Of a stretch of 64,000 nucleotides of DNA, positions 1 to 7,895 are shown in pieces. The notes under the pieces were generated by a model, which was not told the origin of the DNA, made no database searches, and worked only from the letters and a program-made list of their open reading frames with translations. This DNA comes from CAYNZV01 sp965217095 (GTDB taxonomy: Bacteria > Latescibacterota > UBA2968 > UBA8231): assembly GCA_965217095.1 (NCBI GenBank), contig OZ244235.1, forward strand, positions 3,658,001-3,722,000. The letters are read 5' to 3'. Position 1 is the first letter of the stretch, and the number at the start of each line of letters is the position of its first letter. The translations under genes and the position numbers were made by a program.

Positions 1-117
1 GGGACTCCCGTGGGCGCGATCATGGAAGGTTCGTTTCTAACCAGCAATATTGTAGGATACTGGCGTTATTACTATAACAAAGGCGGCGCGCAGCGGCTCG
101 TGCGCGATGATGAGTAG
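1..117 (+). CDS. 3' end of an unidentified gene (partial)
   Basis: An open frame enters from the left edge of the window and stops at TAG 115-117, leaving the last 38 residues of a protein. The tail is rich in aromatic residues (GYWRYYYNKGG) and ends in a charged RLVRDDE. I do not recognise the family from so little sequence. It converges on the TauD-type gene, whose stop codon lies at 127, so the two genes are tail to tail with only 9 bases between them. Confidence 0.4.
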   Translation, partial: GTPVGAIMEGSFLTSNIVGYWRYYYNKGGAQRLVRDDE

Positions 118-926
118 CCTGCCCGCTCAGCACGGTCGCCCGCCGATAACCGTGGTGCGGTGCATGTAGCGGTCCTCTTCGTAATCCGCAACCGCGTAAT
201 GCATGGTGCAGCGGTTATCCCAGATCACAAGGTCCCCTCTTTTCCAGCGATGGCGAAAGACGAACTCGGGTTGGGTGCTGTGTCCGTAGAGAAACTCCAG
301 GAGGAGTTGGCTCTCCGCTGGGTGCAACCCCACCAGGTGGGATGTGTTGCCCGGGTTGACGAAGAGGCATTTGCGCCCAGTTTCGTCGTGGGTGCGCACC
401 ACCGGATGCTCGCTGCTGTTCTGGCCTTCCAGGTCTTGCTGTTCAATGTTTTCATGCGTGAACCCGACCGCCGTGTTTACAGCGAAGTCGTGCCGGGCTT
501 GTAGGCCACCCAGAAATCGCTGCATAGGTGCCGAAAGGCTTTCGAAGGCGCGGTACATATTGGCAAATAAGGTGTCGCCGCCTAGCGGCGGGACTTCGAT
601 AGCGTACAGCAGGGAAACCATAGCGGGCCGGGGCCGAAACGAAACGTCCGAATGCCAGTAGTTGCCAGCGCGGTCTCGGCCCTGCGGTTGACCGTCGACG
701 ATCTTGTTGGACGCTCTGAAAATCTGCGGATGGCCGGGTAGCAAATATTTGGTGACAGTATCCTGCAGCTGTTCGCGGTCGCCGAACAGCTCACCGAAGC
801 GGCGACTGAAATCGATGTGCTCTTCCGGTGTCAGCTGCTGGTTGCGCAAAACGAGCACGCCGTCGTTTTCGCACAGGGCACGGCGAACCTCCGCGAAGCT
901 TTCATCGCTCATGGACTTGGCGACAT

Positions 927-930
927 CTAG
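927..930. repeat. Target site duplication CTAG, left copy (right copy at 2568-2571)
   Basis: CTAG directly abuts the left end of the first IS copy and is repeated at 2568-2571 directly after its right end. A 4 bp duplication fits the IS1380 family. Both copies fall inside the dioxygenase reading frame, and collapsing them restores it. Confidence 0.85.
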
Positions 931-2567
931 CCTGAATTATTCATAAAAATGCGGTGATTTTCTGTACAACTGGTTGTTTTTCCCTATGTTAGGGTTAGCC
1001 ACAAACAACAACCAATCAAGAGGACCACCGCAGATGGAAACTTCGCAGATTACGCTGTCGTTTGCAAACATCTCGGGCAAGATGATCGAAGCTGATTTTG
1101 ACGGTGGCACGACCACCAGCGATGGGGGCGCCCTGCTTCTGCGACAGGCGGAAGCCCGCACCGGGATCGTCGACCGAATCGTGGCGGCGATGTCGGATCG
1201 GCGACATCAAAGCTATATCGACCATACGTATACTGACCTCATCCGGCAGCGCGTATTCCAGATCGCCTGTGGGTACGAGGACGCCAATGACAGTGACGAC
1301 CTGCGTTGCGATCCGGGTCTGAAAACCGCGTGCGACCGTCTGCCCCTGACAGGAGACGATTTGGCCAGTCAACCGACCATGTCTCGTTTGGAAAACAGTG
1401 TCAGCCGCTCGGATCTGTATCGCATCGGGCTCGCGGTGCTGGAAATATTCATTGAGTCTTACGACCAGCCGCCCAAGAAGCTGACTATAGACATCGACGA
1501 CACGGACGATCCGACGCACGGCGCACAGCAACTGACGTTGTTCCATGCCTACTATGACGAGTATTGCTATCTGCCGGTCCATCTCTACGAAGGGGAGTCG
1601 GGCAAGTTGATCACGACCCTGCTGCGACCCGGTCGTAGAATGCGAGGCCGAGAGGCGGCAGCCATCCTCAAACGCGTGTTGGATCATTTGATCATGGTGT
1701 GGCCGAAGACGAAGATCACCTTACGAGGCGACTCGCACTTCAGCACCCCTGAGGTGCACGACCTGTGCGACGGATACGGTATTGATTTCATTCTGGGACA
1801 GGCGCTCAACAACAAGCTCAAAGCCCTCGGCGAACCGCTGATGGAGCTGACGGCGGCGCTGGCCGAGCAGAGCGATGAACCGGTGCGGCTTTTTGACCGC
1901 TTCGAGTATCAGGCCAAGAGCTGGCCCCGACCGCGCCAGATTATCTACAAGGCCGAGATCACGCAGCGCAAAGCCAACCCGCGCTTCGTGGTGACCAATA
2001 TCCGCAACCGCACCCCCGAGTTTCTATATGAGAAGGTCTACTGCGCTCGCGGACGGTCGGAAGGCTTCATCAAGAATCACAAGACCTACTTGCAGTCCGA
2101 CCGCACCTCCTGCCACCGATTCTCGGCCAACCAATTTCGCCTCTTCCTGCACAGCGCGGCCTACGTGCTGCTGCACACAATCCAACAGATTGGCATGCGC
2201 GGCACTCAATGGACGACGTCTAACTTTGACACGATCCAACTCCGCGTGCTCAAAGTCGGCGCCCGAGTGCGGGAGCAAGCCACCAAGGTCCGTTTTCACT
2301 TTCCGACATCGTACCCGCTCAAGGATCTGATGCGGACCGTCGTCCTCAACCTCGATACCTCATAATGCTTTGCGATGTCGCCCACCACAGCCACGCACAC
2401 GCTCCACTAAGGGGCCCGACTGTCCCAATGACATCCAAACGAGGCTCAGATCTCCAGAGACAACACCTCGACGACCGACAGCACTCGATCAACCCGCTAC
2501 CAAAACGTCCAGCCATTGACCAGCGCATCGAATTCGTCCGCTTGGTCGGATTCATGAATAATTCAGG
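931..2567 (+). mobile_element. IS1380-family insertion sequence, copy 1 (1637 bp)
   Basis: The element starts CCTGAATTATTCAT at 931 and ends in the exact inverse ATGAATAATTCAGG at 2567, giving perfect 14 bp terminal inverted repeats. It encodes one DDE transposase and nothing else recognisable. A second, almost identical copy lies at 53490-55127 in the same orientation. I saw two differences. Copy 1 reads GTGATTTTC where copy 2 reads GTGATTCTC near the left end, and copy 2 carries one extra G near the right end (TTGGTGCGG against TTGGTCGG). The near-identity points to recent movement. About 200 bp after the transposase, including the right end, hold no gene I can support. Confidence 0.93.
1034..2365 (+). 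CDS. IS1380-family DDE transposase (copy 1)
   Basis: A 443-residue transposase of the DDE group-1 type. From the start chosen here, the acidic triad is visible as D153 in TIDIDDTDD, D233 in LRGDSHFS and E343 in CARGRSEGFIK. The LRGD and RG-x-SE contexts are characteristic of IS1380 transposases. ATG 1034 is preferred because AGAGGA lies just upstream and the family usually starts with a short lead to the first conserved strand; the frame is also open back to 974. It moves the element by cutting at the 14 bp terminal repeats. The protein is identical to the one at 53593. Confidence 0.93.
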   Translation: METSQITLSFANISGKMIEADFDGGTTTSDGGALLLRQAEARTGIVDRIVAAMSDRRHQSYIDHTYTDLIRQRVFQIACGYEDANDSDDLRCDPGLKTACDRLPLTGDDLASQPTMSRLENSVSRSDLYRIGLAVLEIFIESYDQPPKKLTIDIDDTDDPTHGAQQLTLFHAYYDEYCYLPVHLYEGESGKLITTLLRPGRRMRGREAAAILKRVLDHLIMVWPKTKITLRGDSHFSTPEVHDLCDGYGIDFILGQALNNKLKALGEPLMELTAALAEQSDEPVRLFDRFEYQAKSWPRPRQIIYKAEITQRKANPRFVVTNIRNRTPEFLYEKVYCARGRSEGFIKNHKTYLQSDRTSCHRFSANQFRLFLHSAAYVLLHTIQQIGMRGTQWTTSNFDTIQLRVLKVGARVREQATKVRFHFPTSYPLKDLMRTVVLNLDTS

Positions 2568-2747
2568 CTAGATCGGTTATTTCTGCACCGAGCGCCGGAC
2601 AGAGACGGTTGACGGTCAAAGTCATCGTTCAGCAGGGAAATTGACTCACATACAAAATATCACTATCGGTTCCTTCCATGATACATTTGAACAGACAAAA
2701 TAACCCGGGATGGGTCAAGCAAATACGTTGCAAAGCAGGTTGATCGA

Positions 2748-3656
2748 GTGACAGACCGACTCGGCAGACTGGTCGATTCGAGCGGATTCCAGTACGGGGT
2801 CCTGGCCGTTATCGTGCTGGCGGCGACGTTGGTCGGCCTCGAAACCTCTCGGGATCTGGTGGGCCGTCACGGAGCGTTGCTGCATACGCTCGACGCGGTG
2901 ATCCTCTGGATTTTCGCGGCGGAGGCGGTCCTCAAAATCGCCCGCCACGGCAAGCATGGGTATCGCTACTTCGGCGATCCCTGGAACGTGTTCGACTTCC
3001 TGATCGTCGTGGTCTGTTTTCTGCCGATCGGCGGCCAGTACGCGGCGGTGCTGCGTTTGGCGCGGGTCCTGCGGGCATTGCGACTGGTGACGGCGGTGCC
3101 GAGGCTGCAGTTGCTGGTCGGCTCGTTGCTGAAGTCGATCCCGTCACTGGTCTATGTTGGGCTGCTTCTGAATGTGCTTTTCTATATCTATGCGGTGCTG
3201 GGTGTCTTCATGTTCCGCGGCAACGATCCGGTCCACTTCCAGGATCTGACAACGGCGCTCCTGACCCTCTTCCGGGTGGTGACGCTGGAGGACTGGACCG
3301 ACGTCATGTACATCCAGATGTACGGCAGCGATGCCTATCCGGGTTACGCCGACTTCGCCCAGGCCCATCTGCGCGAGGGTTCGCAGACATTTCCGGTGAT
3401 CGGCCCGGTGTATTTTGTCTCCTTCGTCATGGTGGGCACGATGATTGTGCTCAATCTGTTCATCGGCGTGATCATCAACTCCATGGACGAAGCCCAGGCG
3501 GAACGGGAAGCGGAGGAACGCCGAAAACACCTGGAACGAGACGGTGAGATCAGTGTCGGCGACGAGATTCGTTTGATCGAGGAAGAGGTGGACAAGCTGT
3601 CCAGGCGATTGGGTGAATTGCGCCGGCGAGCCGACAGAAAAAAGAGCAGGGAGTGA
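2748..3656 (+). CDS. Bacterial voltage-gated cation channel (NaChBac/CavAb type)
   Basis: A 302-residue single-domain six-helix channel subunit that should assemble as a tetramer in the inner membrane. Hydrophobic segments S1-S3 span about residues 14-93. S4 carries four arginines at exact three-residue spacing (R103, R106, R109, R112). S5 is about 132-156 and S6 about 213-240 (VLNLFIGVIINSM). The selectivity filter reads TLEDWTD (179-185). Sodium channels of this class read TLESW, and the engineered calcium-selective form reads TLDDWSD, so the extra aspartates suggest divalent selectivity; that is inference. A charged C-terminal helix (about 245-300) looks like the tetramerising coiled coil of the family. 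The start is GTG 2748. The stop overlaps the next start by one base, indicating coupling with the PhyH gene. Confidence 0.88.
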   Translation: MTDRLGRLVDSSGFQYGVLAVIVLAATLVGLETSRDLVGRHGALLHTLDAVILWIFAAEAVLKIARHGKHGYRYFGDPWNVFDFLIVVVCFLPIGGQYAAVLRLARVLRALRLVTAVPRLQLLVGSLLKSIPSLVYVGLLLNVLFYIYAVLGVFMFRGNDPVHFQDLTTALLTLFRVVTLEDWTDVMYIQMYGSDAYPGYADFAQAHLREGSQTFPVIGPVYFVSFVMVGTMIVLNLFIGVIINSMDEAQAEREAEERRKHLERDGEISVGDEIRLIEEEVDKLSRRLGELRRRADRKKSRE

Positions 3657-4354
3657 TGGATGTCGAGAAAACAAAGGAACAACTGGACGAGGTCGGATTC
3701 TGCCTTGTCGAAAGCGTCGTGCCAGTTGAAGAAGCCGAACGCATGGCGGCGCGCTATCTCGAGCTCCACGAGCAACATTTTGACAGCGATCAGAAATACC
3801 AATCGCTCCAGGGACTCATGAATCTCGACCAGCTGTGCTGGCCATGGTTGGCCTATCCGCCGCTGCTGGAGCTGGCGAGGGCTTGTCTCGGGGAGACCAT
3901 TAGACTCGCAGAGGTTTGCTCGAAAGCTGTCTTGCCCGGATCAGACAGTGGCGGGGTGCACGCCGACGCGATGGGAATGCCTAACCCTCTGCCGCTGCAG
4001 ATGTGGCTGCTCAACACCATGTGGATGCTCACCGATTTCACGGAGGAAAACGGCGGTACCCACGTGGTTCCGTTCAGTCATCGTCTTGCCAGCCATCCCA
4101 CCGCGATGGCTCGCGAACATCTGGTCCCTATCCAAGGAAGCCGTGGTGACGTCCTGATGTGGCACAGCGGGCTGTGGCACGGGGCCGGTGCCAATCACTC
4201 CAATTCGCCGCGCATAGGGCTGAATTTCGGATACATCCCGTCCTGGATCAGCGGCGAGATCGACCATAGCTGGGTCCCGGTAGATCCAGATGTTTTCGCA
4301 CAATTGCCACCCGTGCTCGCGGATCTCAATCGCCACCGCGTTGGAAAGAGCTGA
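3656..4354 (+). CDS. Phytanoyl-CoA dioxygenase (PhyH) family protein
   Basis: A 232-residue Fe(II)/2-oxoglutarate oxygenase of the PhyH family. The iron ligands are visible as H102 and D104 in VHADAMG and H175 in LWHGAGAN, and R186 is the likely 2-oxoglutarate anchor. The ENGGTHVVPFSH stretch (131-142) is the usual GGT...P.SH segment before the distal histidine. The physiological substrate is unknown; family members hydroxylate many small molecules as well as phytanoyl-CoA. ATG 3656 overlaps the channel gene's TGA and has an AGGGAG just upstream; GTG 3653 is an alternative start. It belongs to the 2748-6860 run of co-directional genes. Confidence 0.88.
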   Translation: MDVEKTKEQLDEVGFCLVESVVPVEEAERMAARYLELHEQHFDSDQKYQSLQGLMNLDQLCWPWLAYPPLLELARACLGETIRLAEVCSKAVLPGSDSGGVHADAMGMPNPLPLQMWLLNTMWMLTDFTEENGGTHVVPFSHRLASHPTAMAREHLVPIQGSRGDVLMWHSGLWHGAGANHSNSPRIGLNFGYIPSWISGEIDHSWVPVDPDVFAQLPPVLADLNRHRVGKS

Positions 4355-4368
4355 CTGGATCTGCGCGC

Positions 4369-4878
4369 GTGATCGACGGACTTGAAATCAGGCCCCTCGC
4401 GCCCGGAGATCCGGAGGTGATCTCCCGGGCGTTCGATCGAATGGGCTGGAAGAAATCGGTAGAGAAATACAAGAAGTATCTGCGCGAGCAGGAACTTGGT
4501 ACGCGAGAGATACGTGTTGCTGAGCTTGCCGGCGGATTTGCGGGATATGTCACAGTTCGTTGGTGTTCCGAATATGCCTATTTCAAAGACAATGGCATTC
4601 CGGTCGTCGAAGATCTGAACGTCTTGTCTCAATTTCGGAGGCGGGGCATCGCCAGTGCCCTGGTAGATGAATGCGAGCGGATGATCGGAATGCGGTCTCC
4701 CGTGGCGGGAATTGGTGTGGGTCTACATCCAGGCTACAACGCGGCACAACGGATGTACGTATTGCGAGGGTACGTTCCCGACGCCCGGGGAGTCACCTAC
4801 AAATATCGTTACGTAACCGAAGGGGAGACGTTGCCCTTTGACGACCACCTTGTCCTCTTCTTTACCAAGAAACTTTGA
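4369..4878 (+). CDS. GNAT-family N-acetyltransferase
   Basis: A 169-residue acetyltransferase of the GNAT superfamily. The acetyl-CoA pyrophosphate-binding motif is QFRRRGIASALVDE (about 88-101), preceded by the beta strand VEDLNVLSQ. The LHPGYNAAQRMYVLRGYVP segment (about 124-142) matches the usual C-terminal NxxAxxxYxxxGF region. The acceptor is unknown. The start is GTG 4369, 14 bases after the PhyH stop. The gene sits inside the operon-like run from the channel to the DapA-like protein, which suggests it modifies a small metabolite rather than ribosomal protein. Confidence 0.85.
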   Translation: MIDGLEIRPLAPGDPEVISRAFDRMGWKKSVEKYKKYLREQELGTREIRVAELAGGFAGYVTVRWCSEYAYFKDNGIPVVEDLNVLSQFRRRGIASALVDECERMIGMRSPVAGIGVGLHPGYNAAQRMYVLRGYVPDARGVTYKYRYVTEGETLPFDDHLVLFFTKKL

Positions 4879-4897
4879 TGCGGAGGGCACAAGAGAA

Positions 4898-5806
4898 ATG
4901 AATCAACCTACTGAACGCAGGTTTGAGCGGCTTCGGCCAGCAGAAATCTGGCATAACATAGGGGAGTTCCCTTGCGTCTTCGTGCCGTCCGGTCCCCTGG
5001 AGTGGCACGGGTTGCAGAATCCGGTCGGTCTCGACGCGGTTAAGGCTCAAGCCCTGTGCCTTCGGGCAGCCGATATCTCAGGCGGACTGGTCTTCCCCCC
5101 GACCCACGTACATGCCCACACCGTTCCCTGGCCGCTAGGGATGCCGGCGGAACCGGATCTGGTGGAGGCGCAGACCCTGACGATCCTCCGTTACCTGGCA
5201 AGGAACGGAGCGCGGACAGTTGTCTGGCTCTCCGGCCATGGCGGTACCGAGGATTATCTGGCCATCCGCAGGGCTGCGTTGACGGCGACGGATGCTTCGG
5301 ACTGTGTGATCTGGGCCGGCCTCGACGCCCATCTCATCGCCGACCTGGAAAAACCGATGGACCATGCGGCGGCGATTGAGACCTCCTTGTTGATCCACCT
5401 GGCGCCAGAGACCGTCGAGATAGCGGCGCTGGATCCTGATCCGAACGTGGCTCCACAAGGTGTCGGGGGCGATGATCCGCGCACTCACGCTTCCCCCGAG
5501 TTTGGTCGGGAGCGCGCGGACTTGCTGATCGACCGGATGGCAAGCCTGGCGATCCGGTTGGTCGCGCTCAGCGGCGGTGACCCTATCATGCGAAGCCGTC
5601 ACCGCGAGTGTTTGGCGCAACAGGTCGAGCTGGACGGGATGATTGCCTACGCCCGCGCGCATTTGCCCGCAAACGACCAGCCAAGCAAGGAACCCGACGG
5701 CTGGTCCGAGCACCTGGAGGCGTTTCGCTGTGGTGAGTACGAGAAGGCGTATGCTGCGGGAGCGGCAGTTATCGCGCGGGTGCGCAGCCACGTGCGCCGT
5801 CCATGA
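4898..5806 (+). CDS. Creatininase-family metal-dependent amidohydrolase
   Basis: A 302-residue member of the creatininase / MftE-like family, which opens cyclic amides or related bonds using a binuclear metal centre. Visible ligand motifs are ExH in PLEWHG (E35, H37), D46 in VGLDAV, H114 in LSGHGG and E161 in AAAIETS. The usual NGHGGN reads LSGHGGTED here, so the subfamily is divergent and creatininase activity itself should not be assumed. ATG 4898 has a good GGAGGG 11 bases upstream and is preferred over earlier in-frame starts, which fall inside the GNAT gene. No creatinase is visible nearby to continue a creatinine pathway, although soxBDAG lies about 18 kb away. Confidence 0.85.
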   Translation: MNQPTERRFERLRPAEIWHNIGEFPCVFVPSGPLEWHGLQNPVGLDAVKAQALCLRAADISGGLVFPPTHVHAHTVPWPLGMPAEPDLVEAQTLTILRYLARNGARTVVWLSGHGGTEDYLAIRRAALTATDASDCVIWAGLDAHLIADLEKPMDHAAAIETSLLIHLAPETVEIAALDPDPNVAPQGVGGDDPRTHASPEFGRERADLLIDRMASLAIRLVALSGGDPIMRSRHRECLAQQVELDGMIAYARAHLPANDQPSKEPDGWSEHLEAFRCGEYEKAYAAGAAVIARVRSHVRRP

Positions 5807-5939
5807 GTCGGAATCGCTCGCAAAGCGGCGGCCTTTCCCAGTCGGCGTCACGTTCACTGCGCGGAGTCGCTGGTCAGCCGCAAAGGAACCTGTTAACCAA
5901 CTCAGCAGAAATCAACAGTGACACTGACAGGATTGACAA

Positions 5940-6860
5940 ATGACCATCCCGACTACTGACCCGATCGTTGTGGCTCCCACCAACATGCCGTTCCGCGACG
6001 ATGAGTCCCTCGATCTGGATGCTCTCGCCCGCAATGTCGACAGATACTGCAGCACAGCGCTGTCCGGGTTCGTGGTTGGCAGTCACGCTGGCGAGGAGTT
6101 TCACCTTGGAGAGCATGAAAGGGTCGCCGCCGTCAAAGCGGTGGTCGAAGCTCACGCCGGACGACGGTTTGTCATAGCGGGCATCGATTCGTTTTCGCCA
6201 ACAGATGCGGTCCGGCTGGCGAACAACTACGCAGAGGCCGGCGCAGATATGGTTCGCGTCCGTATTCCACCTGCCTCAAGGTTGAGCAATGTCGCTCCGA
6301 TCCAGGAGTACTTCGAGCAGGTGACCTCAGGAAGTCCGGTTCCAGTGGTAGTCATTCACCAACCCAGGATCGTGATGAGTGTCGATGTGAGACCTGAGGA
6401 GTTGAAGGATATTACCTCGTTCGACAACGTGTTCGCCTACATCATGTCCCTGAACTACAGGCACGAGTGCCGAATGGCACAGTTCGTTGCCGACAAGGTG
6501 AAATTCTGGACCTGCAACGGCACTCTATTGATGCCTGGAGGCATGATCGGTGCGGTAGGGGCTTGCATGTTATTCGGGAGCTGGGGACCGCACATTGCCC
6601 GCGACATCATCAGCGCCTGTTTGGACGGTCGGTACGACGAAGCTCGCGCTCTGCAGGAGCGGATCAATCACCTCGATTACCTCGGGATCAATTGGGGTGT
6701 AGCCGTCCAGAACGCGGGGTTGAATCTGCTTGGCTACGAAGGCACGGTACCGCGGAAACCGAACCTCCCACTTACGGAGATCGAGATGGCCGAGTTGAAG
6801 GAAGCTCTGGTAGAGGCTGGGATCCTGAACGCCGACGGAACGCCGGCGCCGCAAATCTAA
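5940..6860 (+). CDS. DapA/NAL-superfamily TIM-barrel protein lacking the Schiff-base lysine
   Basis: A 306-residue protein with the overall pattern of dihydrodipicolinate synthase / N-acetylneuraminate lyase barrels. The usual G-T-T-G-E box reads GSHAGEE (47-53). The usual Y-N-x-P tyrosine box reads IHQP (139-142), so the tyrosine is absent. The strand that normally carries the catalytic lysine (NIVGIKES) reads NVFAYIMSL (163-171), with isoleucine where lysine is expected. Class I aldolase chemistry is therefore unlikely as described for the family. It may catalyse a different reaction or be a non-enzymatic relative. The start ATG 5940 follows AGGA at suitable spacing. The last bases overlap the convergent amidohydrolase gene at 6857. 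Confidence 0.8.
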   Translation: MTIPTTDPIVVAPTNMPFRDDESLDLDALARNVDRYCSTALSGFVVGSHAGEEFHLGEHERVAAVKAVVEAHAGRRFVIAGIDSFSPTDAVRLANNYAEAGADMVRVRIPPASRLSNVAPIQEYFEQVTSGSPVPVVVIHQPRIVMSVDVRPEELKDITSFDNVFAYIMSLNYRHECRMAQFVADKVKFWTCNGTLLMPGGMIGAVGACMLFGSWGPHIARDIISACLDGRYDEARALQERINHLDYLGINWGVAVQNAGLNLLGYEGTVPRKPNLPLTEIEMAELKEALVEAGILNADGTPAPQI

Positions 6861-7852
6861 GCTAAGCGGTACACCCGTTCGGCGGTGCCGCCGAAGAGTG
6901 CCTTCTTGTCGTCGGGCGAGAAATCCGCTGCAACCAGCTTGAAGGCATTCCACAGCACCTGGTAGGACATGGACAGCTTGTCGACCGGGAAGTTGCTCTC
7001 GAACATACAACGCTCCGGTCCAAACGTCTCCATGGCGTGCAGGCAGTAGGGCCGGTAGGCGGCCGCAACCGCCTCCGAGCCGGGCGGACGATCCTGTTCG
7101 TGCCATCCGTTGCCCACATGTGGCATGCCGAGCCCACCGAGCTTCAGCACCACATTTCCACAGCTATTCAACTCGGTAATTCCCTCCTGCCACTGAGCGA
7201 AGAGTTCATCTTTACGGCCCGCATAGCGCCCGATGCCAACAGGGCCGCCCAGATGGTCCATGATTATCGAGGTTTCGGGGAAAGCACGCGCCAACTCCAC
7301 CAGCTCGGAGAGCTGGGTGAAGAAAAGCCAGGCATCGAAGCTCATTCCCAGGGGCGCGAGTTTGGCGAAACCCTCACGGAATCTCTCGCCGCCGTAGACC
7401 TCCTGCCCATGGCCTGACCCACCGACCGCCTCATCTGCGTCCCAGCTTGCGGAGTGCCGAATGCCGCGAAACAGATCGGACTTCTGCAGGTGGGCTTGCA
7501 GCACCTCTTCCACGCCCGCCCCGATGCCGAGATCGGCATTTCCAACGATCGCCCCGACCCGAACCATATGATCTTCACTTTCGGCAGCTTCCGCCGCTAG
7601 GCCGGCGACGAACTCGGTTTCACCAAGCGGTCGCTGCTCCTCAGGGCCGTCCTGGTAATATTCAGCGTGGCACTCCAGGAACACGGTCTTCTCGACGCGA
7701 TGACCGCTGCCGGTGTCGGACCACAGGTCGTCGAGCAGATAGGGTCCCCAGCGCGACTGTTTCCAGAAGTGGTGATGAGGATCGACGATACGCAGCTCCG
7801 GCTCGATGATCTCTTCCTCAAGCTGCGCCAGCCAGGATGGATCGTACGGCAC
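6857..7852 (-). CDS. Amidohydrolase-2 / lactonase-like TIM-barrel hydrolase (COG3618 type)
   Basis: A 331-residue metal-dependent hydrolase resembling L-fuconolactonase and related sugar lactonases. The N-terminal metal motif is DPHHHFW (24-30). Later blocks FRGIRHS, IMDHLGG and FESNFPVDK match the conserved strands of this family, the last carrying the catalytic-type aspartate. The GTG start at 7852 is supported by AAAGGAG eight bases upstream. It is the last gene of a minus-strand run behind the two beta-propeller genes at 7896 and 9410, which suggests it opens a lactone produced from a sugar handled by them. It converges on the DapA-like gene. Confidence 0.85.
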   Translation of the reverse strand: MPYDPSWLAQLEEEIIEPELRIVDPHHHFWKQSRWGPYLLDDLWSDTGSGHRVEKTVFLECHAEYYQDGPEEQRPLGETEFVAGLAAEAAESEDHMVRVGAIVGNADLGIGAGVEEVLQAHLQKSDLFRGIRHSASWDADEAVGGSGHGQEVYGGERFREGFAKLAPLGMSFDAWLFFTQLSELVELARAFPETSIIMDHLGGPVGIGRYAGRKDELFAQWQEGITELNSCGNVVLKLGGLGMPHVGNGWHEQDRPPGSEAVAAAYRPYCLHAMETFGPERCMFESNFPVDKLSMSYQVLWNAFKLVAADFSPDDKKALFGGTAERVYRLA

Positions 7853-7895
7853 TGAATTACTCCTTTCCTAACGATGTGCGACCCGCGCCAAACAG

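Larger units (their letters stand above)
127..2625 (-). pseudogene. TauD/TfdA family Fe(II)/2-oxoglutarate dioxygenase, interrupted by IS1380-family element
   Basis: The 3' part (930 down to 127) encodes a TauD/TfdA dioxygenase. It has the iron-binding pair H-x-D in NYWHSD (residues 87-89 counted from the internal ATG at 912), a distal histidine in TMHYA, and the 2-oxoglutarate arginine in MHRTT near the C-terminus. The open frame continues upstream of that ATG (DVAKS) and runs into the IS at 931. On the far side of the IS, 2625-2568 encodes a typical TauD start from ATG 2625 (MTLTVNRL... LGAEITDLD). Removing the IS and one CTAG copy joins the halves in frame as a 285-residue protein, the normal family length. 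Such enzymes hydroxylate small substrates such as taurine or aryloxy acids; the substrate here is unknown. As it stands the gene is disrupted, though the 261-residue 3' part could still be translated from 912. Confidence 0.9.
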
